Origin: Chloroflexota bacterium
GTDB lineage: Bacteria > Chloroflexota > Dehalococcoidia > Lucifugimonadales > Lucifugimonadaceae
Length of the DNA: 46,159 bases
Reading direction: 5' to 3'
Assembly (NCBI GenBank): GCA_018649665.1
Contig: JABIHL010000073.1
Coordinates: 1 to 46,159 of the forward strand
Made by a program: the position numbers and the translations under genes. A model generated the notes under the pieces. It was given only the letters and a program-made list of their open reading frames with translations, did no database searches and was not told the DNA's origin. Below are positions 33,244-43,037 of the stretch, in pieces. Numbering within the stretch: position 1 is the stretch's first letter; every line of letters begins with the position of its first letter.

Positions 33244-35622
33244 ATGCTGCAAGCAATCGCAACACTACTCACGGTCGAGCTTCTCGGGCTCGCTGCATTC
33301 CCAGTTGTTGCACGTGCGTTCCCGATTTTGGCAGATCGCGGTTGGGCGATTTCGAAGCCAATCGGAATGTTGCTCATTGCCACAGCCGTGTGGTTGCTGT
33401 CCTATACCAAGCTAGTGCCTAACGATCCGCTGAGTTGGTGGTTGGTATTGGCAGTGCTTGCTCTGGTGAGTATTTGGCTACTTCGGACCGATTTGCCGCA
33501 ATTACGACGAGCTGTCGCCAGACGCTGGCGAATAATCGTTGCCGTCGAGATCGTTTTCATTCTGTTCTTCGTAATGTTTCTTTCGATGCGGGCATTCGAC
33601 CCTGCTGCATCGGGTACTGAAAAACCGATGGATCTGATGATGCTTACAGCGGTGACAACCGCAGATCACGCTCCACCTGAAGATCTATGGCTCGCCGGCG
33701 AACCGATTGCTTACTACTATTTCGGATACTGGATATACGGCGGCGTGAACGCCATGGCAGGGAGTTCGGTGTCGATAGCTTTCAATGTCGGCATGGCTCT
33801 CGTAGCCGCACTGGGGGCTAGCGTCGCGTTCTCGCTTGCAGTGACATTCGTGAGGCGAGATGGCGGCGCACTCAAACCTTCGCTCATTGCCGGAAGCGTG
33901 TCGGCATCGCTTTTGCTGCTCGTATCGAATTTGTCGGGTTTGTGGACGCTTCTCGATATCACCAAGATCTCTCCAGTGTGGTTGTTGAACTGGTATCACG
34001 GCAATGGATACGAGCGGATAGACAGAATCGCTATTTGGCGACCTGACGATTTTTGGTGGTGGTGGAAGAGTTCGAGAATCACTAACACGTTCGATGACGC
34101 TGGGAACGGACTCGATTTTACGATCACAGAATTTCCGTTTTTCAGCTTCCTATTGGGAGACTTTCACCCGCATCTAATGTCGATTCCGTTTGTGCTCACA
34201 GGGCTCACTGTCCTCACTGCATTGTTCATGATGCACAAATTGATTTCATTCAGAACTCTTCGAAAGAACGTGCCCGCTGCTGTGATAGCGGCATTGGTGA
34301 TCGGGGCATCAGGTTTCATCAATTTTTGGGACGTTGGGCTACTGCTTTTGTTGTCGATGGGGCTGGTTGTCGCTGGATGGGTTTCGCAACGTAAATCAGG
34401 CATGAAATCGATACTGGCAGCCGGGTTACCGATGATGTTTCTTTGGATCATTGGCATATTGGTTTATTCACCGTTCTACTTCGGCACAGCGGAGAGCCAA
34501 GTTCAATGGCCGCCTCTGGCTCCAGTGAAATTCGGGAGCCGACCTGTTCACTTTTTGTCGATCTGGGCTCTCCTAATAGTTGTCGCGGCACCGACCGCAA
34601 TGCTTCTTGCTAGTCGCTACACGAACATAGTTGTTCGAATGTTGACTGGTAAGAAACCTCTCGATGCCCGGGAAACTCATTTGTTTTGGCGTCCAGCTTG
34701 GATTACAGCTGGGGCACTGACCGTGGTGCCGTGGCTAATTTGGGCGGTTACGCATTTGGCGTTCAACGAGACAGCTAATGCGTCTGACATCGTGTCCAGA
34801 CTTCCAGTAACTGCCGCCTTAGGCGTGGCGGCTTCGACACTTATTGCCGTGCTATTGACTCGTGCAAGACGTGGTGCCGATGACGGTAGTCATTTTGTAA
34901 CAATGCTCGGTGCGCTTACGCTCTATCTGTTTTTCGCCGCCGAACTGTTCTTCGTTCACGATTTGTTCGCCAATCGAATGAATACGGTGTTCAAGTTCTA
35001 CTATCAAGCTTGGATCGTTCTTTCGGTGGTAGGTGGGTACGGAGCCTACGTATGGCTGAAGCACCATTCATATTTTGTTGGGAGAAAGAAGCTTTTAAGT
35101 AGAACCGCGCTAGCTATAGTCGCCGTACTAGCACTCAGTTCGGTTTATTTCCCGATAGCGGCAGCGGTTGCTAAAACGACGTCATCGGGACTGGGACCGA
35201 ATCTCGACAGTTTGAGCTACATGGAATCTCGAGACCTCAATGAGTTGAATGTAATCAACGACCTCAGGGAAATTGCCGATTCAGACGATGTGCTGGTCGA
35301 AGCCGTCGGGGATAGTTATTCCGAGTACGCTCGAATATCTGGTTCGTCGGGTGTTCCTGCGGTTATCGGTTGGGTGTTTCACGAAAGGCAATGGCGCGGC
35401 ACTGACGAACTGTTTGCCGATCGTGAAGAAGATGTCCGAACGATCTACACGACTAGAGATACTGAAGAACTTCAAGCATTGATCGATAAATACGGCATCA
35501 CAATGGTGGTCGTTGGTCCTCGGGAAAGATCAACCTACGGCAACATTGTGACCGGAATGTTCGATACGATTGGTGACCGAGTTATCGAACATGGTTTGTA
35601 CACCGTGTTCAGTATCGATTAA
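33244..35622 (+). CDS. YYY-type polytopic membrane protein (DUF2298)
   Basis: This 792-residue protein is largely hydrophobic, with perhaps 15 or more membrane segments. An extracytoplasmic loop near residues 150-165 holds PIAYYYFGYW, the YYY signature I recall for the Chloroflexi/archaeal family TIGR03662/DUF2298. Other conserved features are GNGLDFTITEFPFFSFLLGDFHPH-like residues and a soluble C-terminal domain of about 120 residues. The arrangement resembles GT-C glycosyltransferases, so transfer of a lipid-linked sugar outside the membrane is inferred. It leads a four-gene cassette, 7 nt before the next gene. Confidence 0.82.
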   Translation: MLQAIATLLTVELLGLAAFPVVARAFPILADRGWAISKPIGMLLIATAVWLLSYTKLVPNDPLSWWLVLAVLALVSIWLLRTDLPQLRRAVARRWRIIVAVEIVFILFFVMFLSMRAFDPAASGTEKPMDLMMLTAVTTADHAPPEDLWLAGEPIAYYYFGYWIYGGVNAMAGSSVSIAFNVGMALVAALGASVAFSLAVTFVRRDGGALKPSLIAGSVSASLLLLVSNLSGLWTLLDITKISPVWLLNWYHGNGYERIDRIAIWRPDDFWWWWKSSRITNTFDDAGNGLDFTITEFPFFSFLLGDFHPHLMSIPFVLTGLTVLTALFMMHKLISFRTLRKNVPAAVIAALVIGASGFINFWDVGLLLLLSMGLVVAGWVSQRKSGMKSILAAGLPMMFLWIIGILVYSPFYFGTAESQVQWPPLAPVKFGSRPVHFLSIWALLIVVAAPTAMLLASRYTNIVVRMLTGKKPLDARETHLFWRPAWITAGALTVVPWLIWAVTHLAFNETANASDIVSRLPVTAALGVAASTLIAVLLTRARRGADDGSHFVTMLGALTLYLFFAAELFFVHDLFANRMNTVFKFYYQAWIVLSVVGGYGAYVWLKHHSYFVGRKKLLSRTALAIVAVLALSSVYFPIAAAVAKTTSSGLGPNLDSLSYMESRDLNELNVINDLREIADSDDVLVEAVGDSYSEYARISGSSGVPAVIGWVFHERQWRGTDELFADREEDVRTIYTTRDTEELQALIDKYGITMVVVGPRERSTYGNIVTGMFDTIGDRVIEHGLYTVFSID

Positions 35623-35628
35623 CCACTT

Positions 35629-38004
35629 TTGACGACAGATAATCCTTCAACTGAATCTTCAGCTAATGTCTTGCCTCACGTCGGAAGTTGGGTCGATGGT
35701 CGGTGGGTGAACGAGGGTGATCCTCGTGCCGCCCCGAAACGACCTGTTGCATCCGACCCAACTCTGGATCAATCTAAATCCCGTAGAGGGTTCACGATTC
35801 CGTTTCGGGTCGAATTCTCGATCTACACAGGATTGGTTCTAATTGCTCTCGCCATGCGGCTTTACGACCTTGGCGGTCGAGCTGTTCATCACGATGAGAG
35901 TCTCCATGGTTATTTCGCATATCAAATATTCAATGGCAGTGGATACGACCATAATCCGCTAATGCATGGAATGTTCCTGTTTCATTCCATCGCCACCTCG
36001 TTCTTCCTAGTCGGTGACAGTGATTTCTCTCTTCGACTTCCAATGGCTCTATTCGGGACTGGCCTTGTCCTTGTGCCACTGCTCCTAAAGCCTCGAATAG
36101 GTCAATTTGGGGCTTTGGCAGCCGGCGTTATGCTCGCGTTTTCGCCATCGATTCTTTACTACAGTCGATTCGCTCGAAACGACATCTTCATGGCTGTGTT
36201 CACACTGGCTCTGGTCGGGGTCATGTGGCGATACATTGACGAGCGTAAAAATCGTTGGCTCTACATCGGCGCTGGACTGGTTGCCATAGGATTCGCCACT
36301 AAAGAGACCCAGTACATCGTAATAGCGTTGCTTGGCGCGTTTCTCATTACTCAAGTATGGAAGGAACTGCGTGATTGGTTGTACGCCCGCCGGTCACTCG
36401 CCGAATTCAGTCCTGAAGCATCTTTCTTAGTACTGCTCGCCGCTTTGAGTCTGCCGCTTTTGGCGGCTGGTGTTGCTGTATTCCAGGGTGTTCTAGGCGT
36501 AACGCTGGCTGCAGAGGATGGCACGCCGGGAGTTCCCACTGGAAGTCCTAACGGAGCGGGCTGGAACGTTGCTATTGGTATTAGCGCAGCGTTCATTGCA
36601 GCGTCGTTAGCTGCTGGTTGGTATTGGAACAAACGGGTGTTCCTAGGCGCGTTCGCTGTATTTGCGATTGTATTTGTTTTGTTGTTCTCAAATTTCGGTT
36701 CCAATCCTGGCGGAATCGGCAGTGGAGCGTGGCAGTCGCTTGGCTATTGGATTGCCCAACATGATGTGGCTCGTGGGAATCAGCCTTGGTACTACTACTT
36801 CACTATTAGCTCGATCTACGAGTTCATGCCATTCGCAGTGGCGACCGGTGCTGCCATGTACTACGGGTTCAAATCGGGTCTTCGTCCATGGATTTTCATT
36901 GCACTGATCGCTGGTGCAATGTTGGTTCTGGCAAATGACAGTTTGAGTTTCCAAAAAGGAATCGTTCAGGGCGCTGAACAAGACGTTCTGAACTACGTCG
37001 GTCAACTAGCGTTGCTGACGGTATACGGATCTGCAATTGCGCTGACACTTGTAATACGAACTAACAAGTTCAACAAATTCCTGTTCTTCTGGACCGTCGG
37101 AACCTTCATTGCCTACACCCACGCTGGAGAGAAGATGCCGTGGTTGATCGTGAACATCGCTGTACCAGCAGTGATACTCGCAGCTAGCACGCTCAATGAC
37201 ATCGTCATGTCGATCGATTGGCGTAACGCTTGGCGAAACCGTGCGGGGCTCACGATCGTCGGTGTTCCGGTGTTCTATCTGATGCTTTGGAAAATTGTGT
37301 TCCATGATCTTGGGGAAGGAGCCGGTCAATTCGCAGCAGCTTGGGCGATCCTAGCTGTACTTGGGCTGCTTCTGCTCGGACTTCAAGTCTTAGGCTCAAG
37401 AATCGGTCGCTCACAGGCCCTCGGCATAGTTGGGCTCCTAACTGTAGTAATAATGTTTGGATTCACATTTAGAGCAGGATGGATCGCCAGCTTCGAGAAC
37501 GGCGACATTCCAGTCGAAATGCTTGTGTACACCCAGACTTCGCCTGACATACACAACTTGGCTAAAGAGATCGAACAGACTGCAAATCTCACTGGCGATC
37601 GTTACGAAATCAAACTCGCAATAGATATTCGTGACGCCTACTCTTGGCCTTGGCAGTGGTACCTCCGGCGGTACAACGAAGTCTCCTTCAGCGATCACAC
37701 ATCAGATGCCGTCGAAGTGGCTGACGACCGGTTGATCGCGGTAATTAACGCTAACAATCAGGCAACAGCCATAACGAAAATGCCAGATGGCTTTTCTGAA
37801 GGTCGAAAACTGGTTCACCGTTGGTGGTTCCCTGAACGGTATCGAGACGTAACTCCAAAAACGTTCTTTGATACGTTGTTGGATCGAAACCGCTGGGAAG
37901 GGTCGGTAGACTATTTCCTCTACAGAAAACTCTCAAACCCCTTGGGCACAATCGATTCCTACGTCTATTTCTCTGACGAAGTACCGCTAGTCCCTGCTAA
38001 GTAG
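35629..38004 (+). CDS. GT-C-like membrane glycosyltransferase (TIGR03663, Agl23-like)
   Basis: This is 791 residues from a TTG. A polar N-terminal 55 residues precedes many membrane segments. The first outer loop carries AVHHDESLHGY (Asp-Glu at residues 89-90) and DHNPLMHG, the acidic catalytic-loop pattern of GT-C enzymes such as PMT. Further conserved text includes YYSRFARNDI, GFATKETQYI and FIAYTHAGEKMPWL. The family was, as I recall, renamed for its link to archaeal Agl glycosylation. A role with its YYY neighbour in protein or lipid glycosylation is inferred. It ends in a soluble domain of about 150 residues. Confidence 0.83.
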   Translation: MTTDNPSTESSANVLPHVGSWVDGRWVNEGDPRAAPKRPVASDPTLDQSKSRRGFTIPFRVEFSIYTGLVLIALAMRLYDLGGRAVHHDESLHGYFAYQIFNGSGYDHNPLMHGMFLFHSIATSFFLVGDSDFSLRLPMALFGTGLVLVPLLLKPRIGQFGALAAGVMLAFSPSILYYSRFARNDIFMAVFTLALVGVMWRYIDERKNRWLYIGAGLVAIGFATKETQYIVIALLGAFLITQVWKELRDWLYARRSLAEFSPEASFLVLLAALSLPLLAAGVAVFQGVLGVTLAAEDGTPGVPTGSPNGAGWNVAIGISAAFIAASLAAGWYWNKRVFLGAFAVFAIVFVLLFSNFGSNPGGIGSGAWQSLGYWIAQHDVARGNQPWYYYFTISSIYEFMPFAVATGAAMYYGFKSGLRPWIFIALIAGAMLVLANDSLSFQKGIVQGAEQDVLNYVGQLALLTVYGSAIALTLVIRTNKFNKFLFFWTVGTFIAYTHAGEKMPWLIVNIAVPAVILAASTLNDIVMSIDWRNAWRNRAGLTIVGVPVFYLMLWKIVFHDLGEGAGQFAAAWAILAVLGLLLLGLQVLGSRIGRSQALGIVGLLTVVIMFGFTFRAGWIASFENGDIPVEMLVYTQTSPDIHNLAKEIEQTANLTGDRYEIKLAIDIRDAYSWPWQWYLRRYNEVSFSDHTSDAVEVADDRLIAVINANNQATAITKMPDGFSEGRKLVHRWWFPERYRDVTPKTFFDTLLDRNRWEGSVDYFLYRKLSNPLGTIDSYVYFSDEVPLVPAK

Positions 38005-38047
38005 AACGTTTCTTCACACCAGAGTTCAAGGACACCGATAACTACGC

Positions 38048-39130
38048 ATGTTTTTTGGGAATAAAGCCTTTTGGCTCGGCGCTATTGGAAGCGCAGCGTT
38101 CCTTGCTGTGTTCGTTTGGTTGTTTGTCGACTTCGACATGATCGGCGATGTCCTGTCTGACGCCAACTACGTCTACATTGTTCCGTCTTTGGCGTTCTAC
38201 TTTGTAGCGGTGTGGTTCCGATCCCAACGCTGGAAATTCCTACTTCGTCCACTCATCGGCAAGCCTCAGAAAAGCATCTATTCGGTCGTTGTAGTCGGCT
38301 ACATGGCGAACAATCTAATTCCGGTTCGAATCGGTGAAGTTGTTCGTTCGTACTACCTGAGCCTTCGTGAATCATGCTCCGCTCCTGCGGCGTTCGGAAC
38401 GGTAGCCGTTGAACGAGCCACTGACGTACTAGCGTTATTGTTTTTCCTGGCAGCGGCTGGGCTGATGGGAACGGTTGGAGTAGAACGTGCAGTCGGCGAT
38501 ATTTCTTCTGACGTTCCTGGCGGGGCACCGATGCTCGCCGCCGTGGCTCTGTTGCCGTTCTTAGCAGTATTCAGCGTTGTATTGGTAATTTCCACTGCCA
38601 GCAGGACAACGGTTCTCGGGTGGCTCGACCGTTCTATGTTCATGCTCGGACGTGGCTTACGCGATCGTCTACTAGGCATTGCAGATCGACTACTTGAAGG
38701 GCTAACCGTTGTTAGTTCTACTGCTGATCTGGCCAAGGTGTTTGCGTGGTCGCTGCCGGTTTGGGCCTCAGAAGCTGCGATGTACTACCTGATTGCTATT
38801 GGCTTCGATCTTCGACCAATATTCGACAGCCAAGTCGAGTTTATCGCTGCGATACTTGTGTTCACCGCAGCAGCAAACCTCGCCGGTGTATTGCCGTCAA
38901 CAGCTGGTAGCTGGGGACCTTTCGACTTCTTCGGTGCCGCCGCATTGGTGGCACTTGGAGTAGGGCAGGAAGTCGCAGCTGCCTACGCTTTAACGGTTCA
39001 CGTGGTGCTTTGGGTACCGCCGACAGTTGTGGGAGCCGTGCTGTTGGTCATGGACGGCAATTCGCTTTCCAGCCTGATGAAGGGTGCGAATGAGTCGCAA
39101 CAGCCGATCGCAGGAGATATTTCGTCCTAA
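38048..39130 (+). CDS. Flippase-like domain membrane protein (AglD/MprF N-domain type)
   Basis: This 360-residue protein of the lysylphosphatidylglycerol-synthase-TM/UPF0104 family has eight or so hydrophobic segments. Family-typical strings are WFRSQRWKFLLRPL, VGYMANNLIPVRIGEVVRSYYLS and VERATDVLALL, with NLAGVLPSTAGSWGPFDFF near the C-terminus. Homologs move or scramble lipids, or act with polyprenyl-linked glycans (AglD in haloarchaea). It follows the Agl23-like gene by 43 nt, and its stop overlaps the next ATG by one base (TAATG), so the group is almost surely one operon. Confidence 0.85.
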   Translation: MFFGNKAFWLGAIGSAAFLAVFVWLFVDFDMIGDVLSDANYVYIVPSLAFYFVAVWFRSQRWKFLLRPLIGKPQKSIYSVVVVGYMANNLIPVRIGEVVRSYYLSLRESCSAPAAFGTVAVERATDVLALLFFLAAAGLMGTVGVERAVGDISSDVPGGAPMLAAVALLPFLAVFSVVLVISTASRTTVLGWLDRSMFMLGRGLRDRLLGIADRLLEGLTVVSSTADLAKVFAWSLPVWASEAAMYYLIAIGFDLRPIFDSQVEFIAAILVFTAAANLAGVLPSTAGSWGPFDFFGAAALVALGVGQEVAAAYALTVHVVLWVPPTVVGAVLLVMDGNSLSSLMKGANESQQPIAGDISS

Positions 39131-40467
39131 TGAAAATTGGAATCATCGGTGCCGGTGCGGCAGGACTTTCCGCAGCGTTTGATCTTTCTGCCAAAGGGCA
39201 CAAAGTAGTCGTGTACGAATCAGCACCGTTCATTGGAGGGCAGGCTTCGACCATTCCGGTAGGTGGGAGTCCGTTAGAGCGCGGTTATCACCACCTGTTC
39301 ACCAACGATCAGGCTATTCTCGATTTGATGGCTGATCTCGGCGTTGCCGAGGCAATGAAGTGGTATCCGTCCCGGGTAGGCACGTACACATCTGGCAAGG
39401 TCTACAAAACGACTACTGCACTAGATCTTCTTCGCTTTGGAGCGATTCCGTTCTTCGATCGAATCAAGCTCGGATTATTTGCACTGAAGGTCGGTCGCAT
39501 CAAGGAATGGCGTGACCTTGAAGATCAGACAGCCGACTATTGGCTAAGAGAACGTCTTGGCGGCAAAGCGTATGAGAAGGTTTGGGCGCCGCTTCTCAAG
39601 GGCAAGTTCGGCGATTTTTATGATCAGATCGGTATGCCGTGGTTTTGGTCGAAGATTCAAACAAGATTCGCTTCCCGGCAAGGTATACGTGGTCGAGAGA
39701 TGCTCGGTTACCCAGATGGCAGCTTCGACACTATCTTCGACAAACTAACTGCCGCGATTAAATCCCGTGGCGGCGAAATTCATATTTCTACACCTGTCGA
39801 GAGAGTTGAAGTTGTCGATGGAGTTGCGAAGGCATTGATTGCTAAGTCACCATCGGGCGAGCAAATTCGTGAAGAGTTCGACACCATTTTGTCGACGGTT
39901 CCTTCATTCTCTTTCCCTGACCTAGTCGATCTGCCAGATGACTACAAACAACGCCTAACCGATGTTCACTATCTTGCAGCTGTGGTCGTGGTTCTTGAGA
40001 TGGATCGACCTCTCACTAAGTACTACTGGATGAACATCGCTGATTCCGAGGTTCCATTCTTAGGCTTGATCGAGCACACGAACATGCTTCCGAAAGAGTG
40101 GTACGACGGCAGAAATATTCTTTATCTGACGAACTATCTCGACCGGACCGACCCGGTGTACAGCATGTCGCAGGACGAATTACTCGACTTGTACTTGCCG
40201 CATCTGACGAAGTTCAATCCTGAATTCGACCGGTCATGGGTCAAAAAGGTTCATTACAACGCACTTAGCGCGGCGCAACCAATTATCGGCACCAACTATT
40301 CCAAAGCGATTGCCGATCATCGAACGCCGGTGAAGAAGCTTTATCTGGCGAACACTACTCAGATCTACCCTGAAGACCGTGGGACAAACTATTCGATCAA
40401 GATGGGTAGAGAACTCGCCGAGATGATCGTCGAAGATGAACAACGCGGTTGGAACAGCTGGAAGTAA
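39130..40467 (+). CDS. FAD-dependent NAD(P)-binding oxidoreductase (protoporphyrinogen oxidase/amine oxidase-like)
   Basis: This 445-residue protein opens with the dinucleotide motif IGIIGAGAAGLSAAFDLSAKGHKVVVYESAPFIGG, split here as a GxGxxG loop and the glutamate that binds FAD ribose. A substrate domain follows, then YPEDRGTNYSIKMGRE closing the FAD site. Relatives near polyprenyl-glycan genes include UDP-galactopyranose mutase-like and carotenoid desaturase-like enzymes. Position directly behind the flippase-like gene suggests work on a glycolipid or isoprenoid carrier, but the reaction cannot be named. It starts one base into the upstream stop. Confidence 0.83.
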   Translation: MKIGIIGAGAAGLSAAFDLSAKGHKVVVYESAPFIGGQASTIPVGGSPLERGYHHLFTNDQAILDLMADLGVAEAMKWYPSRVGTYTSGKVYKTTTALDLLRFGAIPFFDRIKLGLFALKVGRIKEWRDLEDQTADYWLRERLGGKAYEKVWAPLLKGKFGDFYDQIGMPWFWSKIQTRFASRQGIRGREMLGYPDGSFDTIFDKLTAAIKSRGGEIHISTPVERVEVVDGVAKALIAKSPSGEQIREEFDTILSTVPSFSFPDLVDLPDDYKQRLTDVHYLAAVVVVLEMDRPLTKYYWMNIADSEVPFLGLIEHTNMLPKEWYDGRNILYLTNYLDRTDPVYSMSQDELLDLYLPHLTKFNPEFDRSWVKKVHYNALSAAQPIIGTNYSKAIADHRTPVKKLYLANTTQIYPEDRGTNYSIKMGRELAEMIVEDEQRGWNSWK

Positions 40468-40522
40468 ACTTCCTCGATCTCAATAGCACGAAGTAACAAG
40501 AACAGACTGGAAATACGGAACT

Positions 40523-41305
40523 ATGGGACAACTCGAAGGTCAAGTAGCGATCATCACTGGCGCTGGAACGGGAATCGGCCGAGAAGCCGCGTTGATGTTC
40601 GCCGATCAAGGGGCGAAACTGGTTCTTGCCGGACGTCGAATTGAACCGCTGAACGAAGTTGTCGCGCTAATCGAAGCCAAAGGCGGATCAGCAGTCGCCA
40701 AGTCAGTCGATTTGGAAGATGGCGATGCCGCCGCCGCTCTCGGTACTTGGACCATTGCCGAGTTTGGACAAGTTGATGTTCTTGTGAACAATGCGGGCCA
40801 CAGCTCTCATGTGCGATCGATTCAGTACGTGGGCCCTGAAGAATGGGCGAGCGTGTTCAGAGTGAACGTCGAAGGCGTTTACCGTCTAACTCAGTCAGTC
40901 GTTGCTTCGATGATCGAAAACGGTGGCGGAACTGTAGTGACGACATCGTCTTACGCAGCACTCCACCCCGGATTGCTTGGCGGAGCGGCTTACAGTGCTG
41001 CGAAGTCGGCTTCGTACAACATGATGCGTGGAATCAATTCCGAGCTAAACGCTAAAGGCATTCGGGCTTCGACGATCCTGCCGGCTGAGGTTGATACGCC
41101 TATTCTCAATAACAGACCTCATAATCCAGATGCCGACGCTCGTGCAACGATGATGATGCCGGAAGACGTTGCCGCGGCTATTTTGCTGTGTGCGACTCTA
41201 CCCGGGCGAACGGTTATCGAAGAGATCGTAATGTCGCCGACTCAGCCTCGTGATCGATCCATCGACATGGAAGTTGCCGCTAAAGCGGGATCCCCCGACG
41301 AATAG
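40523..41305 (+). CDS. Short-chain dehydrogenase/reductase, classical
   Basis: This 260-residue SDR has all canonical parts: TGAGTGIG (residues 12-19), NNAG, the active-site serine in VTTSSYAALH, YSAAK with Tyr and Lys, and PAEVDTPI after it. It should oxidise or reduce a hydroxy/keto substrate with NAD(P)(H). It lies 55 nt behind the FAD oxidoreductase, so it may end the same transcript, and is convergent with an SRPBCC gene 6 nt away. The substrate is not readable. Unlike the SDR at 16713 its catalytic lysine is present. Confidence 0.88.
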   Translation: MGQLEGQVAIITGAGTGIGREAALMFADQGAKLVLAGRRIEPLNEVVALIEAKGGSAVAKSVDLEDGDAAAALGTWTIAEFGQVDVLVNNAGHSSHVRSIQYVGPEEWASVFRVNVEGVYRLTQSVVASMIENGGGTVVTTSSYAALHPGLLGGAAYSAAKSASYNMMRGINSELNAKGIRASTILPAEVDTPILNNRPHNPDADARATMMMPEDVAAAILLCATLPGRTVIEEIVMSPTQPRDRSIDMEVAAKAGSPDE

Positions 41306-41311
41306 GGCGAT

Positions 41312-41713
41312 CTATTCACTCGCACCGTTCGAGAAGTAGTCGATCATTGGCGTGAAGTAGAAATCTTGCCATCCAGACTCATAGCCGTCGGCTTGATCGT
41401 CGGGAATGTTCCAGTGGCGAAGCGTTAACTTGGTTCCGGTATCGATCCGCTCAAGAGTGATTTCGATAGAAGAATCGGGGTCACTGCCCTCGAACTCTGT
41501 CGTGCGCCAGGTTTGAAGGATTCGCTTGCCATCGTCGAGTTCTAAATTGATCCCGTTAATATAACCGTCATGAGCTGTGAATATTCCGGCGATCTCATTC
41601 GTTGCGGTTGCTGGCGATTGAGTCATTGCACCGTGCTGTTTGCCATCTAACCACGCGTCGAATATTTTCTTAGGCGATGTCGGAATTTCAGTTGTAATTG
41701 TGAATTTGTTCAT
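41312..41713 (-). CDS. SRPBCC/AHSA1-type ligand-binding domain protein
   Basis: This is a 133-residue single-domain protein. The opening KFTITTEIPTSPKKIFDAWLDGKQHGAMT and the later RILQTWR...SSIEITLERIDTGTKLTLRHWNIPDDQADGYESGWQDF pattern are those of the Aha1 C-terminal/START-like helix-grip fold, seen here in fragments. Such proteins bind hydrophobic ligands or aid polyketide/aromatic chemistry; few have known functions. It lies downstream of the enolase gene on the same strand, 40 nt apart. Confidence 0.82.
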   Translation of the reverse strand: MNKFTITTEIPTSPKKIFDAWLDGKQHGAMTQSPATATNEIAGIFTAHDGYINGINLELDDGKRILQTWRTTEFEGSDPDSSIEITLERIDTGTKLTLRHWNIPDDQADGYESGWQDFYFTPMIDYFSNGASE

Positions 41714-41753
41714 TACGGCTTGTACTGCTAACAGCAGAACTGTGTGGTGCTAA

Positions 41754-43037
41754 CTAACGATCGAAAGCATCGGAGATCATATCTGGGTCATAGCCAGTCC
41801 ACGTATCTCGATACTGTACGCGACGTTCGCCTCGTTCACCAACAACCTCGAATACAGGAGACTCGTGTCCACCCCAATGGAAGTGTTGTCCCGGTTCGTC
41901 AGTGACTTCGACAGAGATGTCTGGTCTGTCGAACAAATCCTTTCGAAGCCGAGTACCTAGACCGGGGCCTTCTGGAGCGAGCATGTAGCCATCAACAACT
42001 TTGATGTTTGTTTCGAGAACTTTCTCGTACCAGCCGCCTTTACCGTAGAAAGCTCGGCAGCTTTCCATCAAAAACACGTTCGGGGCATTCATTGAGATAT
42101 GTGCGCACGCAAACACGTTTACTGGGCCTGTCATATCGTGGGGAGCTACCGGACGCTGCTCGGCTTCTGCCATCGTGCAAATTTTCTTTGTTTCTGTGAT
42201 GCCGCCCGTCCAAATCAAGTCGGGCATAACGACTTCGGCTGCTCCTGCCTTTAGATACTCTCTGAACTGATATTTACTGATTAGTCGTTCAGAAACACAA
42301 ACAGGAGCTTCGATTTCGTCGGCAAGTCGCAGGTGGCTTTCGACGTTAGTTGGCTGAATGAGCTCCTCTTGCCACATCATGTCGAGGTGATCCATCGCCT
42401 TGCCGATCTTGATCGCTGAGTTGAGGTTCCAGCGTCCGTGCCCATCATTGGCTACTTCGATCTGATCACCCACGGCGGCTCGGATGTCCTCGACTGGCTT
42501 TATCAGCAGCTTCATATCTTCATTTGAGATGTGGGTGCCACGGTTGATGTCAGCAAACTGGTCGGTGAACGCCCATTTCATCGCTGTGATGCCATCGTCG
42601 AGAAGGCTCTTTGCAAGCGTGCCCGCGTCGACGATCGCCATCTCCATATCTTTGTTGTCACCGTACTGGCCGGTGGTGTTGTACGTTCGAACTTTGTCTC
42701 GGCATGCGCCACCGAGCATGTTGTAGATGGGTTGCCCTGCGACTTGCCCTGCGATGTCCCACAAAGCGATATCAATAGCGGAAATTGCCCGCGCCTCTGC
42801 TCCTGCATATCCGAAAGCGTTCGCCATATCGAACATGTCTCGCCAGTGACGTTCAATCGCCAAGGGATCCTTTCCGATTAGCATCGGCGCAAACATTTCG
42901 TGGATGCATCCAGTCACTGCTCTTGGTCCGAAGAAGGTTTCGCCTAGTCCAACGTGTTCCGAATCAGTTTTAACTTGAACCCACGTAACCATTGGGAATT
43001 CTTCTACCAGGATTGTTTCAATTGACGTGATTTTCAC
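41754..43037 (-). CDS. Enolase superfamily (mandelate racemase-like) protein, sixth copy
   Basis: This is 427 residues from a GTG at 43037 with GGAG 7 nt upstream, giving MKITSIETILVEEFP, the family's usual beginning. The track's start at 43127 adds 30 unrelated residues and overlaps the divergent gene. Active-site positions are TAMKWAF, VANDGHGRW, WQEELI, VSERLISK, MPDLIWTGG and APHDMTGPV, so it belongs with the pair at 21942-24460. It is divergent from an RraA-like gene; a dehydratase followed by an aldolase/decarboxylase would be a sensible route. Substrate unknown. Confidence 0.9.
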   Translation of the reverse strand: MKITSIETILVEEFPMVTWVQVKTDSEHVGLGETFFGPRAVTGCIHEMFAPMLIGKDPLAIERHWRDMFDMANAFGYAGAEARAISAIDIALWDIAGQVAGQPIYNMLGGACRDKVRTYNTTGQYGDNKDMEMAIVDAGTLAKSLLDDGITAMKWAFTDQFADINRGTHISNEDMKLLIKPVEDIRAAVGDQIEVANDGHGRWNLNSAIKIGKAMDHLDMMWQEELIQPTNVESHLRLADEIEAPVCVSERLISKYQFREYLKAGAAEVVMPDLIWTGGITETKKICTMAEAEQRPVAPHDMTGPVNVFACAHISMNAPNVFLMESCRAFYGKGGWYEKVLETNIKVVDGYMLAPEGPGLGTRLRKDLFDRPDISVEVTDEPGQHFHWGGHESPVFEVVGERGERRVQYRDTWTGYDPDMISDAFDR

